Assembly: GCA_002722295.1 (NCBI GenBank)
Contig: PBLF01000032.1
Location: 1-64,000, forward strand
DNA length: 64,000 bases
Direction of reading: 5' to 3'
Origin: Stappia sp.
Lineage (GTDB): Bacteria; Pseudomonadota; Alphaproteobacteria; Rhizobiales; Stappiaceae
Below, in pieces: positions 35,326 to 43,015 of the stretch (positions are counted from its first letter, which is position 1; every line of letters starts with the position of its first letter). The notes under the pieces were generated by a model that saw only the letters and a list, made by a program, of their open reading frames with translations, had not been told where the DNA came from and ran no database searches. The translations under genes were made by a program, and so were the position numbers.

Positions 35326-35961
35326 TCATGTGGCCGGATCGATCTCAATGAGCGGGATCGTCGGCACACGCCCGGCCTCGAAGTGGGTCAGGCTCATGTC
35401 GAGCCGGTCGGTGTCGAAGCGCACGGGCACGTCGAAGCGAAAGCCCGCCGTGACCGGAACGCCCGGGCCGGGCGGCGCGGCCAGGGTCACGAGCCCGGTC
35501 GTCGCATCGAGCGAAAAGCCCGCCCCTTCATCCTGTTCCTCGCCGCCGACGGCAATTCGCACCGTTCCGGCCACAGGCTTGGTGATCTCACGCGGGTGCC
35601 CTGCGCCGGCGGCACGAACGAGACGGAAGGCCGTGCGTGTCCCGTCGCCCTCGCCGATTTCCCGGTCGAGCGGGGACACCTCCGCGCCGGGCGGGGCCGA
35701 CGTGTTGTCGAAGGGGTCGCGGAAGCGGAACCCCGTGAGCCGTCCGCCCATGCGTTCGAAGAAGGCGGCGACGGCGGCGAGATCGGCCAGCGAGCGCACA
35801 CCCGTTCCCGCGTCATAGCGGCGGCGCGCCCGCGCCCAGCGCGCGTTTCGCGCCTCGGCGCCGGAGGCGAGCGTGACGACTTCCGTCCGCCACTCGGGGC
35901 CTCCGCTGGCGCCGAAGGAAACGGAGAGCGGAAACCGCTCCTCGATGAAGCTTGCCGCCAT
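35326..35961 (-). CDS. GTA gp12 distal tail protein (DUF2460)
   Basis: 211 aa. Family pattern: FIEERFPLSVSFGASGGPEW at the start, RRRYDAGTGVRSLADLAAV in the middle and MSLTHFEAGRVPTIPLIEI at the end. ATG 35961 begins at the conserved N-terminus. It is separated from gp11 by a 449-bp gap that carries an opposite-strand gene. Confidence 0.92.
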   Translation of the reverse strand: MAASFIEERFPLSVSFGASGGPEWRTEVVTLASGAEARNARWARARRRYDAGTGVRSLADLAAVAAFFERMGGRLTGFRFRDPFDNTSAPPGAEVSPLDREIGEGDGTRTAFRLVRAAGAGHPREITKPVAGTVRIAVGGEEQDEGAGFSLDATTGLVTLAAPPGPGVPVTAGFRFDVPVRFDTDRLDMSLTHFEAGRVPTIPLIEIDPAT

Positions 35962-36104
35962 GCGGGCCTCCAGAACAGGACATCGACAGGGAGAGGTGAA
36001 AAAGCGACGCGGGAGACGCGAAGACGCCGTCGGTTTGATTTCCCTCAAGGCGCGACGCTCCGGCCTCGCGCATGGTCGGGACAACAAACGGAGGACGCCA
36101 AGAC

Positions 36105-36344
36105 ATGAGCCATGTTCCGCACGAGCTTCACGAGGAATTCCCCGGGAAGGCGGACGCGCTGCACGCGCTGAAGACCGGCAATGCCCACTTCGCAAAGCTT
36201 GCAGACGAGTATCACGAGGTGAACCGCGAGATTCACCGCATCGAGACCGAGGTCGCCCCCGCTTCCGACGAGGCGCTGGAAGAGCTCAAGAAGACCCGGC
36301 TCCAGCTCAAGGACCAGATCGCGGCCCTTCTCGTAGCCGCCTGA
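36105..36344 (+). CDS. YdcH/DUF465 family small protein inserted in the GTA cluster
   Basis: 79 aa with GGAGG 10 bp upstream of ATG 36105. A two-helix coiled-coil hairpin is characteristic of YdcH (ELHEEFPGKADALHAL...ADEYHEVNREIHRIETE...LEELKKTRLQLKDQIA). Function unknown; it is widespread as a housekeeping small protein. It is the only plus-strand gene inside the GTA operon, between gp12 and gp11, so it may be a late insertion transcribed against the GTA. Confidence 0.9.
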   Translation: MSHVPHELHEEFPGKADALHALKTGNAHFAKLADEYHEVNREIHRIETEVAPASDEALEELKKTRLQLKDQIAALLVAA

Positions 36345-36350
36345 CCTGCT

Positions 36351-36368
36351 TCTCCGGCCCGCCGGAGA
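36351..36368 (+). terminator. Hairpin after the YdcH-like gene
   Basis: TCTCCGGC (36351-36358) and GCCGGAGA (36361-36368) form a compact stem 7 bp after the stop. No clear T-run, so termination is uncertain. Confidence 0.4.
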
Positions 36369-36410
36369 CAGAAGCGCCGGTGCCTGAGCCCCTCCTCTTC
36401 AGGCCCGACG

Positions 36411-37043
36411 TCAGAGCCCGCGCCGTCCCCGTCCGACGGCGCGGGCTACCATCGTCGCGATCTGGGTTTCGGATCGGGCGAAACTTTCCGCATCCCTCGC
36501 CTGCACATTGAAGACGACCGCCGGGACACCCGCCTCGCCCATGCTGCCTGCGGCAACGCCGAGCCGCCCGCGTGCATCGCGTGCAAGCGGCAGGATCGCT
36601 TCCGCCCCCGCCTCCCCCATCAGTCCCGTGCCGCCGCCAAGCGGAAAATAGCTCGGCGATGCCACGACGCCCCCCTTGGCGAAGGCCCTCACCGGCCCGC
36701 CGCCAAGACCTCCCGACAGACCGGATGCCAAACCGGTCGTCAGGCCGCCGAAAAGCTGCGTGATCCCGCCGGCAATGCCCGCTTCCAGCGGGGCAAGCGC
36801 TGCCGAAAGCGCCCGGCTCGACAGCGACAGGGCGATCTGGCGAAACACCTGCTCCAGGGAACGCCCGTCGACCAGCGCGCGTTTCAGGCCTCCCGAAAGG
36901 GAGGAGGAGACCGCCCGCGCACTCACGCCGACGCCGCGCATCAGCCGGTCCAGTTCGGCCGCCTCCGCGCGTGCGTCTCCCAGTCCCCCGTCCAGCCTGC
37001 CGTCCAGCCCGCCGGCCGTCTCGCCACCGCGTTCATCCGCCAT
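36411..37043 (-). CDS. GTA gp11 tail tape-measure protein
   Basis: 210 aa, far shorter than siphophage tape measures (commonly above 700 aa) but normal for the short GTA tail. It is rich in Gly/Ala/Leu, with a hydrophobic glycine-rich centre (ITQLFGGLTTGLASGLSGGL) and the family C-terminal motif FAKGGVVASPSYFPL...GLMGEAGAEAILPL. ATG 37043 is chosen because AGGAG lies 9 bp upstream; an ATG at 37052 abuts that AGGAG. Confidence 0.9.
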   Translation of the reverse strand: MADERGGETAGGLDGRLDGGLGDARAEAAELDRLMRGVGVSARAVSSSLSGGLKRALVDGRSLEQVFRQIALSLSSRALSAALAPLEAGIAGGITQLFGGLTTGLASGLSGGLGGGPVRAFAKGGVVASPSYFPLGGGTGLMGEAGAEAILPLARDARGRLGVAAGSMGEAGVPAVVFNVQARDAESFARSETQIATMVARAVGRGRRGL

Positions 37044-37066
37044 GCCTTGCATCTCCTGTCATGGGT

Positions 37067-37231
37067 TCAATCGGGAAACCGGCGCATCAGCTCGCCCAGC
37101 CGTTCACGGCCAAGCGGTCCGGCCGGGCCGGTGCCCGGTGGCGGACCAAGGGCAAGCGCGACCTCCCGGGGGGTCGCCCGCCACAGGGCTTCCGGCGACC
37201 ACCCGAGCCGGGCAAGGCAGAGGTGAATCAC
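37067..37231 (-). CDS. GTA gp10.1 tail assembly chaperone (DUF2376), GT-like
   Basis: 54 aa from a GTG at 37231 overlapping the gp10 stop. The sequence CLARLGWSPEALWRATPREVALAL matches the phage tail assembly chaperone family that follows g10 in GTAs. The family's usual upstream FPW (here ...RPFPWRLV) is readable in this frame but has no start codon. It lies inside the gp10 overlap, open back to a TGA at 37280-37282. That makes a gp10-gp10.1 fusion by -1 frameshift at 37243-37249 likely (about 177 aa), with or without independent initiation at GTG. Confidence 0.85.
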   Translation of the reverse strand: MIHLCLARLGWSPEALWRATPREVALALGPPPGTGPAGPLGRERLGELMRRFPD

Positions 37232-37599
37232 GAGCCGCCAGGGAAAGGGCCGGCCGGTTCGCCCGCGCCCTCCCCGTGCTCATCGCCTGTCTCCGGTGCG
37301 AAGGTCACGGCCAGCAGGTCGGCGACGAGCCGGGCCATGGCCGGCACCCCGCCTTCCATCGCGAAACGCGCGACCTCCGCGTCCGAGACCGTTTCGCCCG
37401 CCCCGCGCAGCCCGGCGCCCAGAATGCGCGACAGGTCATGGGCCGACAGCCGTCCGCGCTCGAAGCGCGCGGCGAGCCCCGCGAGATCCCCCACGCCGAA
37501 GGCCGCCTCCAGCTCGGCGAGCGCTCCCAGCGTCAACACCAGAACGCGCGGCCTGCCATCCAGGACCGCACCCACTTCGCCACGATGCCGGTTGACCAT
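37228..37599 (-). CDS. GTA gp10 tail protein, G-like
   Basis: 123 aa. GTA-gp10 family pattern: NRHRGEVGAVLDGRPRVLVL...LGALAELEAAFGV...ARFERGRLSAHDLSRILGAGLRGAG. In tailed phages, the gene between major tail protein and tape measure encodes tail assembly chaperone G, with GT made by -1 frameshift. The tail end GAGEPAGPFPGGS contains the slippery codons CCT TTC. It starts 12 bp after gp9's stop. Confidence 0.9.
   Translation of the reverse strand: MVNRHRGEVGAVLDGRPRVLVLTLGALAELEAAFGVGDLAGLAARFERGRLSAHDLSRILGAGLRGAGETVSDAEVARFAMEGGVPAMARLVADLLAVTFAPETGDEHGEGAGEPAGPFPGGS
37243..37249 (-). promoter_or_regulatory. Candidate programmed -1 frameshift heptamer C CCT TTC in gp10
   Basis: On the minus strand this is CCCTTTC, an X XXY YYZ heptamer in the gp10 frame (Pro-CCT, Phe-TTC), 21 nt before the gp10 stop. 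A -1 slip re-pairs CCT with CCC and TTC with TTT, each read by the same tRNA species. It continues into the gp10.1 frame as P-F-P-W-R-L-V. The conserved-looking FPW of gp10.1 can be made only this way. A short downstream stem (CCGGC...GCCGG around 37200) might stimulate slippage. Read directly; function inferred from lambda G/GT. Confidence 0.6.
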
Positions 37600-37610
37600 G
37601 CCGTTTCTCC

Positions 37611-38024
37611 TCAGCTTGCGGCGAAGACGAGCGCGCCGGCCGATTCCAGCGCCAGCTCGTAGGTCACCTCGCCATCGTGATTGCCCGCATAGTCGAGGCC
37701 GGTGATCTGGAACGGCCCGGTGATCGTGCCGAAATCGGGAATCACCACCTGCCAGGGCCGGATCAGCCCGTCGAAGAACAGCCCGCGCACGCTTTCGTCC
37801 GCCACCGCGTCCTTGAAAAGGCCGCTGCCGGACAGGCTGGCCGAACGGGTACCCGCGCCCTCCAGCAGCTCGCGCCAGCGCCCGACGCTCTCCGCGTCGG
37901 TCACATCGACACTTGCCTGATTGAGGGCGATGCGCCGGGCGCGCAGGCCCGCCACGGTGACGAAGCTGCCCGCTCCGGCGGTGTCGCACTTGAGAAGAAG
38001 GTCCTTGCCAGCCTGGGCCGCCAT
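37611..38024 (-). CDS. GTA gp9 major tail tube protein
   Basis: 137 aa, TP901-1-type major tail protein. N-terminus AAQAGKDLLLKCD and middle NQASVDVTDAESVGRWRELLEGAG, then SGSGLFKD and a C-terminal LDYAGNHDGEVTYELALESAG fit the family. It forms the tail tube. It is preceded by gp8 and followed by gp10, in phage order. Confidence 0.93.
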   Translation of the reverse strand: MAAQAGKDLLLKCDTAGAGSFVTVAGLRARRIALNQASVDVTDAESVGRWRELLEGAGTRSASLSGSGLFKDAVADESVRGLFFDGLIRPWQVVIPDFGTITGPFQITGLDYAGNHDGEVTYELALESAGALVFAAS

Positions 38025-38058
38025 TTCGGGTCTCCTTGGGTTTCAGAAGGTTCGACCG

Positions 38059-38490
38059 TCAGCCGAGCGGTTCGGTGACGAGCCGCAGCCTTGCGCGTGC
38101 CCGCCACAGGCGCGCCTGCGGCAGCCGTTCGATTCGCCGCTCGACGAGACGCGTTGCGACGAGAGCGTGGCCGGACGCCTGTGTGGCCAACGCGGCCGCG
38201 ACGCCCGCCCTGTCGGCAAGCAGGGAGACGGCGCGCGACAGGATCCGGCTCGCCTCGTCACGGGAATCCGCGCGCGAGAAAACCGCCAGGTCCAGCCGGT
38301 GCTCCTCGCCGTCCTCCGCCAGAGCGAGGAGCGGGCGGCTTTCGATCGCCCCGATGACGAGGTGGGGGAACGCCGCGCCGCGCGGGGCGCCGTCGTGGAT
38401 CCGTTGCGCTCCGGTCAGCGCGACAAGGTCCGCATCGCCGGACAGAAGGGCGAATGCCGCTCCGCGCAGGGCAAGACTCGCGTCCGTCAT
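38059..38490 (-). CDS. GTA gp8 tail terminator-like protein (DUF3168)
   Basis: 143 aa. DUF3168 pattern: LRGAAFALLSGDADLVALTG...IHDGAPRGAAFPHLVIG, then LDLAVFSRADSRDEASRI. Such proteins cap the tail at the head-tail junction. The stop of gp7 overlaps its ATG by 4 bp (38487-38490). Confidence 0.92.
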   Translation of the reverse strand: MTDASLALRGAAFALLSGDADLVALTGAQRIHDGAPRGAAFPHLVIGAIESRPLLALAEDGEEHRLDLAVFSRADSRDEASRILSRAVSLLADRAGVAAALATQASGHALVATRLVERRIERLPQARLWRARARLRLVTEPLG

Positions 38491-38816
38491 GCCTCCTCCT
38501 CCAGCAGGCAGGTGAGAAAGCCGCTCCGCCTGGCGCTGTCATCGACACCGAGCACGCGGAAGACGCGCTCGTCCTCGTCCACGAGGCGGAAGCCCGCGCG
38601 AACCGGGTTCGGCGCACGCAGCCGCGCCTTGTGGGTGGCCGTGCCGCCCAGGCGTTCGCCCGCCACCCGTTCGGCCAGGGAAGCGGGCGCGAGCGCCACG
38701 AAATGGGCTCCCTCGTCGGCGAACTGCGTGACCGTCTCGCCGTTGACGGCAACGATCCGGTCGGGCCGTTCGAGCCGCATCACGTGGTCGAGCCCACCCG
38801 CTCCGCCGCCCGTCAC
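38487..38816 (-). CDS. GTA gp7 head-tail adaptor
   Basis: 109 aa from a GTG start at 38816 that overlaps the gp6 stop by 4 bp (GTGA). Family fragments: GGLDHVMRLERPDRI, ETVTQFADEGAHFVALAP, RLVDEDERVFRVLGVDDS. It is a phage head-tail joining protein (SPP1 gp16/HK97 gp10-like). A start at the internal ATG (VMRLE) would truncate the conserved N-terminus only slightly. Confidence 0.88.
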   Translation of the reverse strand: MTGGGAGGLDHVMRLERPDRIVAVNGETVTQFADEGAHFVALAPASLAERVAGERLGGTATHKARLRAPNPVRAGFRLVDEDERVFRVLGVDDSARRSGFLTCLLEEEA

Positions 38817-39385
38817 AGCCGCACCCTGCGGTATCCGGAAATCAGCGCGGCAAGCGCGCCCGGCAGGCCGAGCCCTTGCGGCGATCCCGCCTCCGCCAGC
38901 CCCTCGCGACGCTCGAACCAGAAGCCGGCAAGCAGCAGCACCGCCTGGCGCAAGGGCTCCGGCACGTCGTCCGCCGCCGCGCCATAGCCGGCAGTGAAAT
39001 CGATCTCGATGCCGTTGGGCGCGAGACCGCCGGCACCCACCGCGACCGAAAGGCCGGGCGGCTCGCTGTTCAGGCGCGGCGTGTAGGCGCCCACGGGTAG
39101 CAAGACGGGCATCCCGTCGTCGTCGTAGACGGTGAGACTTTCCACCGAGACCACGGGCGCGACGGGAAAGCGCACCGCCCGGCCCGGCGGCCATCCGTCG
39201 AGATACAGCCGCCAGCCCTGGCGGATCAGCGCACGGCGGGTCAGGCGTTCCACCTCGGCGCGCGCTGCGGCGACAAGGCGTTCGATCAGGGCATCCTCGG
39301 CGGTCGCGGTCACGCGCAGGTGGGCGCGCGCCTCCGCCAGCGTCACCGGCTCCAGCGCCGGCGGCGAGGTCACGAGTGCGGTCAT
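38813..39385 (-). CDS. GTA gp6 head-tail connector
   Basis: 190 aa. Pattern of the HK97 gp6-like/phage_TIGR02215 connector: PVTLAEARAHLRV...DALIERLVAAARAEVERLTRRALI...GIEIDFTAGYGA...LRQAVLLLAGFWFERRE. It joins portal and tail. The reading upstream of ATG 39385 is non-coding leader behind the capsid gene. Confidence 0.92.
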   Translation of the reverse strand: MTALVTSPPALEPVTLAEARAHLRVTATAEDALIERLVAAARAEVERLTRRALIRQGWRLYLDGWPPGRAVRFPVAPVVSVESLTVYDDDGMPVLLPVGAYTPRLNSEPPGLSVAVGAGGLAPNGIEIDFTAGYGAAADDVPEPLRQAVLLLAGFWFERREGLAEAGSPQGLGLPGALAALISGYRRVRL

Positions 39386-39415
39386 GCGGTTTTCCTTGTC
39401 GGGAAGAGGCGTTCC

Positions 39416-39441
39416 GGCGGCGCGGTCCTGCCCGCGCCGCC
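39416..39441 (-). terminator. Hairpin after the GTA capsid gene
   Basis: GGCGGCGCGG (39416-39425), 6-nt loop, CCGCGCCGCC (39432-39441): a perfect 10-bp stem in the 73-bp gap between capsid and connector. No T-tract. It probably lowers expression downstream of the highly needed capsid gene or stabilises its mRNA. Confidence 0.55.
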
Positions 39442-39458
39442 GACCGGCTGTCCAGCCG

Positions 39459-40835
39459 TCAGGCCTCGAAGGAGAGCAGCTTGATCGCGTCGAAATCCTG
39501 CACCCCACCGCCGACGCGCTTGGTGGTGTAGAAGAGCACGTAGGGCTTGGCGGAATAGGGATCGCGCAGGATGCGCACGCCGGCCCGGTCGACCACGAGG
39601 TAGCCCCGGCGGAAGTCGCCGAAGGCGATCGCCGCCGCCTCGATGCCGATGTCGGGCATGTCCTCGGCCTCGGTGAGCGGGAAGCTCATCAGGGTCGCCG
39701 GCGCGCCGACGGAGGCCGGCGGCTGCCAGAGGTAGTTGCCGTCCGCGTCCTTCATCTTGCGCACCACCGCCTGCGTGCGCCGGTTCATGACGAAGCGGGC
39801 GTTCTGGCGATAGCCGGCCTTCAGCGCATGGACGAGATCGATCAGCACGTCGGCGGGCGCGCTCGCCGGAAAGGCCCCGTCGACGCCACTCGCCAGCTTG
39901 CCGAGGCTGCCCCAGCTCCACGAGGCTTCGGCCACCCGCGGATAGTCGAGGAACCCGCGCGGCCGGTTGGTCCCGTCGCCGTTGACGAAGGCCGCGCCCT
40001 CCTGCTCGGCGAAGGCCATCTCCACCTCGCCGGCGATCCATGCCTCCACGTCGACGGCGGCATCCTCCAGAAGCGAGGGCGTCGCCGCCGGCATGGCGTA
40101 GAGCTCCATGGTCGGGAAGGCGAGTTCGGCCAGCGTCGGCGCGCCGGTCTGCGGGCGCGCCGAAGTCTCCGCCACCCAGCCCGACTGCGGACCGGTCACG
40201 GAGAACGGCTTCTTGAAGACGCTCGCCGTGACCTGGCGCGATCCGGCGATGGCACGGATCGGCGAGACGGACGCCATGCGGGTCAGGATTTCGCTCTCGG
40301 TCTGCTCGGGCACCAGATAGCCGCCGTCGGGGTCGGACCCGACCGAAAGCGCCTTCTGCTCGATGGTGCGCAGGCCCTCCTCATGGCCCTTGCGCATGTA
40401 GCCGGAAAACGCCTCGCGGTGCTCGAGCACCGCCGGATCGGCCGCCCCCGTCCCGTGACGGCCCGACGCGGCGGGCTCGCGTGCCGGACGGGCCGCCTTG
40501 AGCGCCATCTGGTCGAGACGCGCCTGCTGGCGATCGAGGGCGGCATCGATGCGCGCCAGCTTCTCCGACACCAGCGGATCGGCGTTGCCGCGCGTTTCCA
40601 GTTCGCCAAGCCGCTCCTCGTTCACCTCCCGGTAGGCGGCGAAGGTGGCGCGCATGTCGTCGAGCTCGCGCCGGGTGTCGGCATGGCCCTCGCCGGCGGA
40701 CCCGGACTTGGTTTCGGGCGCGGGCCTCGGCGTGGCGGGGGGAGCCGGCGCCTTGGTTTCGGGCACCCCGCTGGCCGGGGCGGCACGCTCGCGCGGATCG
40801 GCGGCGGAACGCAGTTCGCGGGCGGATCGGGTCAT
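39459..40835 (-). CDS. GTA gp5 major capsid protein (HK97 fold)
   Basis: 458 aa. N-terminal 120 residues contain an acidic/low-complexity leader and a coiled coil (VNEERLGELETRGN...LARIDAALDRQQARLDQM), the delta-domain scaffold removed by the prohead protease. The remaining part is HK97-fold capsid: GGYLVPEQTESEIL, DVEAWIAGEVEMAFAEQEGAAFVNGDG and FGDFRRGYLVVDRAGVRILRDPYSAKPYV. It is the best marker that a particle is encoded. Confidence 0.95.
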   Translation of the reverse strand: MTRSARELRSAADPRERAAPASGVPETKAPAPPATPRPAPETKSGSAGEGHADTRRELDDMRATFAAYREVNEERLGELETRGNADPLVSEKLARIDAALDRQQARLDQMALKAARPAREPAASGRHGTGAADPAVLEHREAFSGYMRKGHEEGLRTIEQKALSVGSDPDGGYLVPEQTESEILTRMASVSPIRAIAGSRQVTASVFKKPFSVTGPQSGWVAETSARPQTGAPTLAELAFPTMELYAMPAATPSLLEDAAVDVEAWIAGEVEMAFAEQEGAAFVNGDGTNRPRGFLDYPRVAEASWSWGSLGKLASGVDGAFPASAPADVLIDLVHALKAGYRQNARFVMNRRTQAVVRKMKDADGNYLWQPPASVGAPATLMSFPLTEAEDMPDIGIEAAAIAFGDFRRGYLVVDRAGVRILRDPYSAKPYVLFYTTKRVGGGVQDFDAIKLLSFEA

Positions 40836-40889
40836 GGGCAGTCTCCAGGGTTTCGGCCCTCGGGCCGTCGTGGGAAGGGAGGGAACGCC

Positions 40890-41369
40890 TCAGCGAGACG
40901 TCGCGCGCGGCGCGGCCCCGGCGAGGGCGTCGAGGCGGGCGGCGGGATGCAGGGGGAAGGTCACCAGGGAGACCTCCCAGAGGTCGATGTCGAAGATCCG
41001 CCTCATGCCGCTTGCCGGATCGCGACGGGCGGAACGGGCGCGAAAGCCGATGGAGAGGCCGTCGAGCGCCCCGGCGGCGACCAGAAGTGCGGCCTCGCGC
41101 CCCGCCGCCGTGGCGGTCAGCAACCGTCCGGCGAGCCGCAGGCCCAGCCGGTCCTCATGCGCTTCGTCCCAGATACCGATGGGCTTTCCCGGGTCGTGCT
41201 GCCAGAGCATCCGGATACCTGCCGCGCCGCGCTCCTTCAGCGAGCGGCGGAAGGCGCCGCGCACCACCACGTCATGCGCCTCGTCGGGAATGCCGAACAC
41301 ACTGGCGTAGCCAGAGATGCGCGCGCCCTCGCCCGGATTGCGCCCGGGGGCCAGGGTCACCGCGCTCAT
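40890..41369 (-). CDS. GTA gp4 HK97-family prohead protease
   Basis: 159 aa. Protease U35 pattern: ISGYASVFGIPDEAHDVVVRGAFRRSL, IRMLWQHDPGKPIGIWDEA (His), LVAAGALDGLSIGFRA (Ser), and DIDLWEVSLVTFP (acidic). It cleaves the capsid delta domain. ATG 41369 is chosen because it overlaps by 4 bp a small upstream gene, and homology begins at about residue 10. Confidence 0.93.
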   Translation of the reverse strand: MSAVTLAPGRNPGEGARISGYASVFGIPDEAHDVVVRGAFRRSLKERGAAGIRMLWQHDPGKPIGIWDEAHEDRLGLRLAGRLLTATAAGREAALLVAAGALDGLSIGFRARSARRDPASGMRRIFDIDLWEVSLVTFPLHPAARLDALAGAAPRATSR

Positions 41370-41536
41370 GCGGGCGCGTCCGCCGCGCGCCGGCGCGTGA
41401 GCAGATGCCCGAGGCGGTTCGCGAAATGGCGGAACACCACGCGGTGGCAGCCCTGCGCGGCACGCCCGCCGCCGGACGAACGGGGTGGCCACGCGCGCGC
41501 GGTCGCGCACGGGCCCGGATGTCGGGATCGCGTCAT
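41366..41536 (-). CDS. Small Arg-rich GTA-cluster ORF (56 aa), unknown
   Basis: 56 aa, too small for most gene finders. It has GGAG 6 bp upstream of ATG 41536 and its TGA overlaps the protease ATG by 4 bp (ATGA). The sequence is basic and His/Arg-rich, with an amphipathic end HRVVFRHFANRLGHLLTRRR. No family recognised. Support is gene-start signals and context, not homology. Confidence 0.45.
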   Translation of the reverse strand: MTRSRHPGPCATARAWPPRSSGGGRAAQGCHRVVFRHFANRLGHLLTRRRAADAPA

Positions 41537-41576
41537 GAAGGTCTCCGTTGCCTTGTGGAAGCGGACCGGAAAGCGG

Positions 41577-41807
41577 TCAGTCGTCGTCGAAATCCGCGAA
41601 GATGCGGTTCAGCCGGGCGATGGCCGCGACGAAGTCGTCGAAGCGCCTGTTGGCGCGCGCCATCTCGCGCAGGGACCAGACAAGCAGGCTGGTCGCGGAA
41701 CTCGCCCAGAGAAAGAGCACGAGATGGGCAAGATCGCCCGCGCCGCCGAGGATGCGGGCCATGGGTTCGAGCATTCGAGGCTCCAGCATGTGTGGCTCGA
41801 CCATCAC
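41577..41807 (-). CDS. GTA gp3.5-like small membrane protein
   Basis: 76 aa. Its ATG overlaps the portal stop by 4 bp (41804-41807), showing coupling. It has one membrane helix (LAHLVLFLWASSATSLLVW) and an acidic C-terminus ending FADFDDD. RcGTA carries a small unnamed gene, orfg3.5 (rcc01685), at this place; homology is positional. Confidence 0.7.
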   Translation of the reverse strand: MMVEPHMLEPRMLEPMARILGGAGDLAHLVLFLWASSATSLLVWSLREMARANRRFDDFVAAIARLNRIFADFDDD

Positions 41808-43015
41808 GAGGCCGCCCCCTCCCCGGCGTCGTCGCCCGCGCCATAGCCGACGGCGGCACGCTTTTCGTCCCGCGTCAGGAAGCTCGCCCCCTCGACCCGC
41901 TGCCAGAGGGCGGCACGCTCGCTCGACAGCGCCTCGACCGCATCGCCGTCGGGCTCGAGCCGCAGGGATGCCTCCCGCCCCTCCGTCGCGAAACCGGGCG
42001 CGAGGAAGCGCGCCAGAGCCTCTCCCGTGCGCGCGGCCAGCGGCAGCACGGTCTGGCGCCAGAAGGCCCGGTTCGCTTCCTGATAGTTGGCAAAAGTGTT
42101 GTCGCCGGGGATCGCCAGCAGCATGGGCGGCACGCCGAAGGCGAGCGCGATCTCGCGCGCCGCCTGGTTCTTCGCACCGACGAAATCCATGTCCTTCGGG
42201 GTTAGCCCCATGGGCTTCCAGTCGAGCCCGCCTTCCAGAAGCAGCGGTCGCCCGGCGTTGCGCGCGCCCTGGTATCCCTCCTCGAGTTCGGCCTTCAGCC
42301 GGTCGAACTGCTCTTCCGACAGGTTCGCCCCGTCGGCGCCATAAACCAGCGCGCCGGAGGGCCTTGCGGAGTTGTCGAGCAGGGCCTTGTTCCAGGCGCC
42401 CGCCGCATTGTGCAGGTCGAGGCTCACCTGCGCCGCCTCGATCGGGGCGAAGCCGTAGTGGTCGTCGAGCGGGTGGAAGATCTTCAGATGCAGCACGGGC
42501 GGGCGACCGCCGGGTTCGCGCGCGGCAAGGCGCACCGTGCGCCCGGCGACGGTGTAGTCATGCGCCTCGGGCCAGCCGTCACGGCCCGGCACCACCCGGA
42601 CCCGATCGGGCCGCAGGGCGAACAGCTCGCGCGGCTCGCCCTCGATCGACACCATCTCCACATAGGCGTTTCCCGCCACCAGAAGGTGACCGTAGACCTC
42701 TTCCAGGAAGCCCTTGCCCGAAGCCCCGGGATTGGGCCGCGCCAGAAGCGCGAGCAGCGGATGGCGGTCGAGCTCGCGTTCGCCGTCGAACAGGGTGAAG
42801 GGAACGCTTGCCGCCGCTTCCGCGATCATGCGCACCGCCCGGTGCACCACCGGATTGCGTGCATAGCCCTCGCGGGCCAGGGCCGCATAGTCGCGCGGGG
42901 TCCAGACCGGGCGCCCGCTGCCCGACAGCGCGATCAGCGGACCGGTGCGCGACGCCTTCGCCTCGGCCGGGCGAAAGCCCTTGCGAACCGATTCGAGAAA
43001 CCCTCTCAATGCCAT
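41804..43015 (-). CDS. GTA gp3 portal protein (HK97 family)
   Basis: 403 aa from ATG 43015. Portal-family motifs: NPVVHRAVRMIAEAAASVPFTL, GNAYVEMV, ALRPDRVRVVPG, HLKIFHPLDDHYGFAPIEAA, NKALLDNSARPSGALVYG and AREIALAFGVPPMLLAIPGDNTFANYQEA. It is a ring portal for DNA entry, typical length. The in-frame upstream extension to 43078 is leader-like and less conserved. Confidence 0.95.
   Translation of the reverse strand: MALRGFLESVRKGFRPAEAKASRTGPLIALSGSGRPVWTPRDYAALAREGYARNPVVHRAVRMIAEAAASVPFTLFDGERELDRHPLLALLARPNPGASGKGFLEEVYGHLLVAGNAYVEMVSIEGEPRELFALRPDRVRVVPGRDGWPEAHDYTVAGRTVRLAAREPGGRPPVLHLKIFHPLDDHYGFAPIEAAQVSLDLHNAAGAWNKALLDNSARPSGALVYGADGANLSEEQFDRLKAELEEGYQGARNAGRPLLLEGGLDWKPMGLTPKDMDFVGAKNQAAREIALAFGVPPMLLAIPGDNTFANYQEANRAFWRQTVLPLAARTGEALARFLAPGFATEGREASLRLEPDGDAVEALSSERAALWQRVEGASFLTRDEKRAAVGYGAGDDAGEGAAS

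Noticed and set aside
36351-36368. Attachment site for the YdcH insertion
   Set aside because: Only a short hairpin, no matching direct repeat was found on the far side of the gene by eye.
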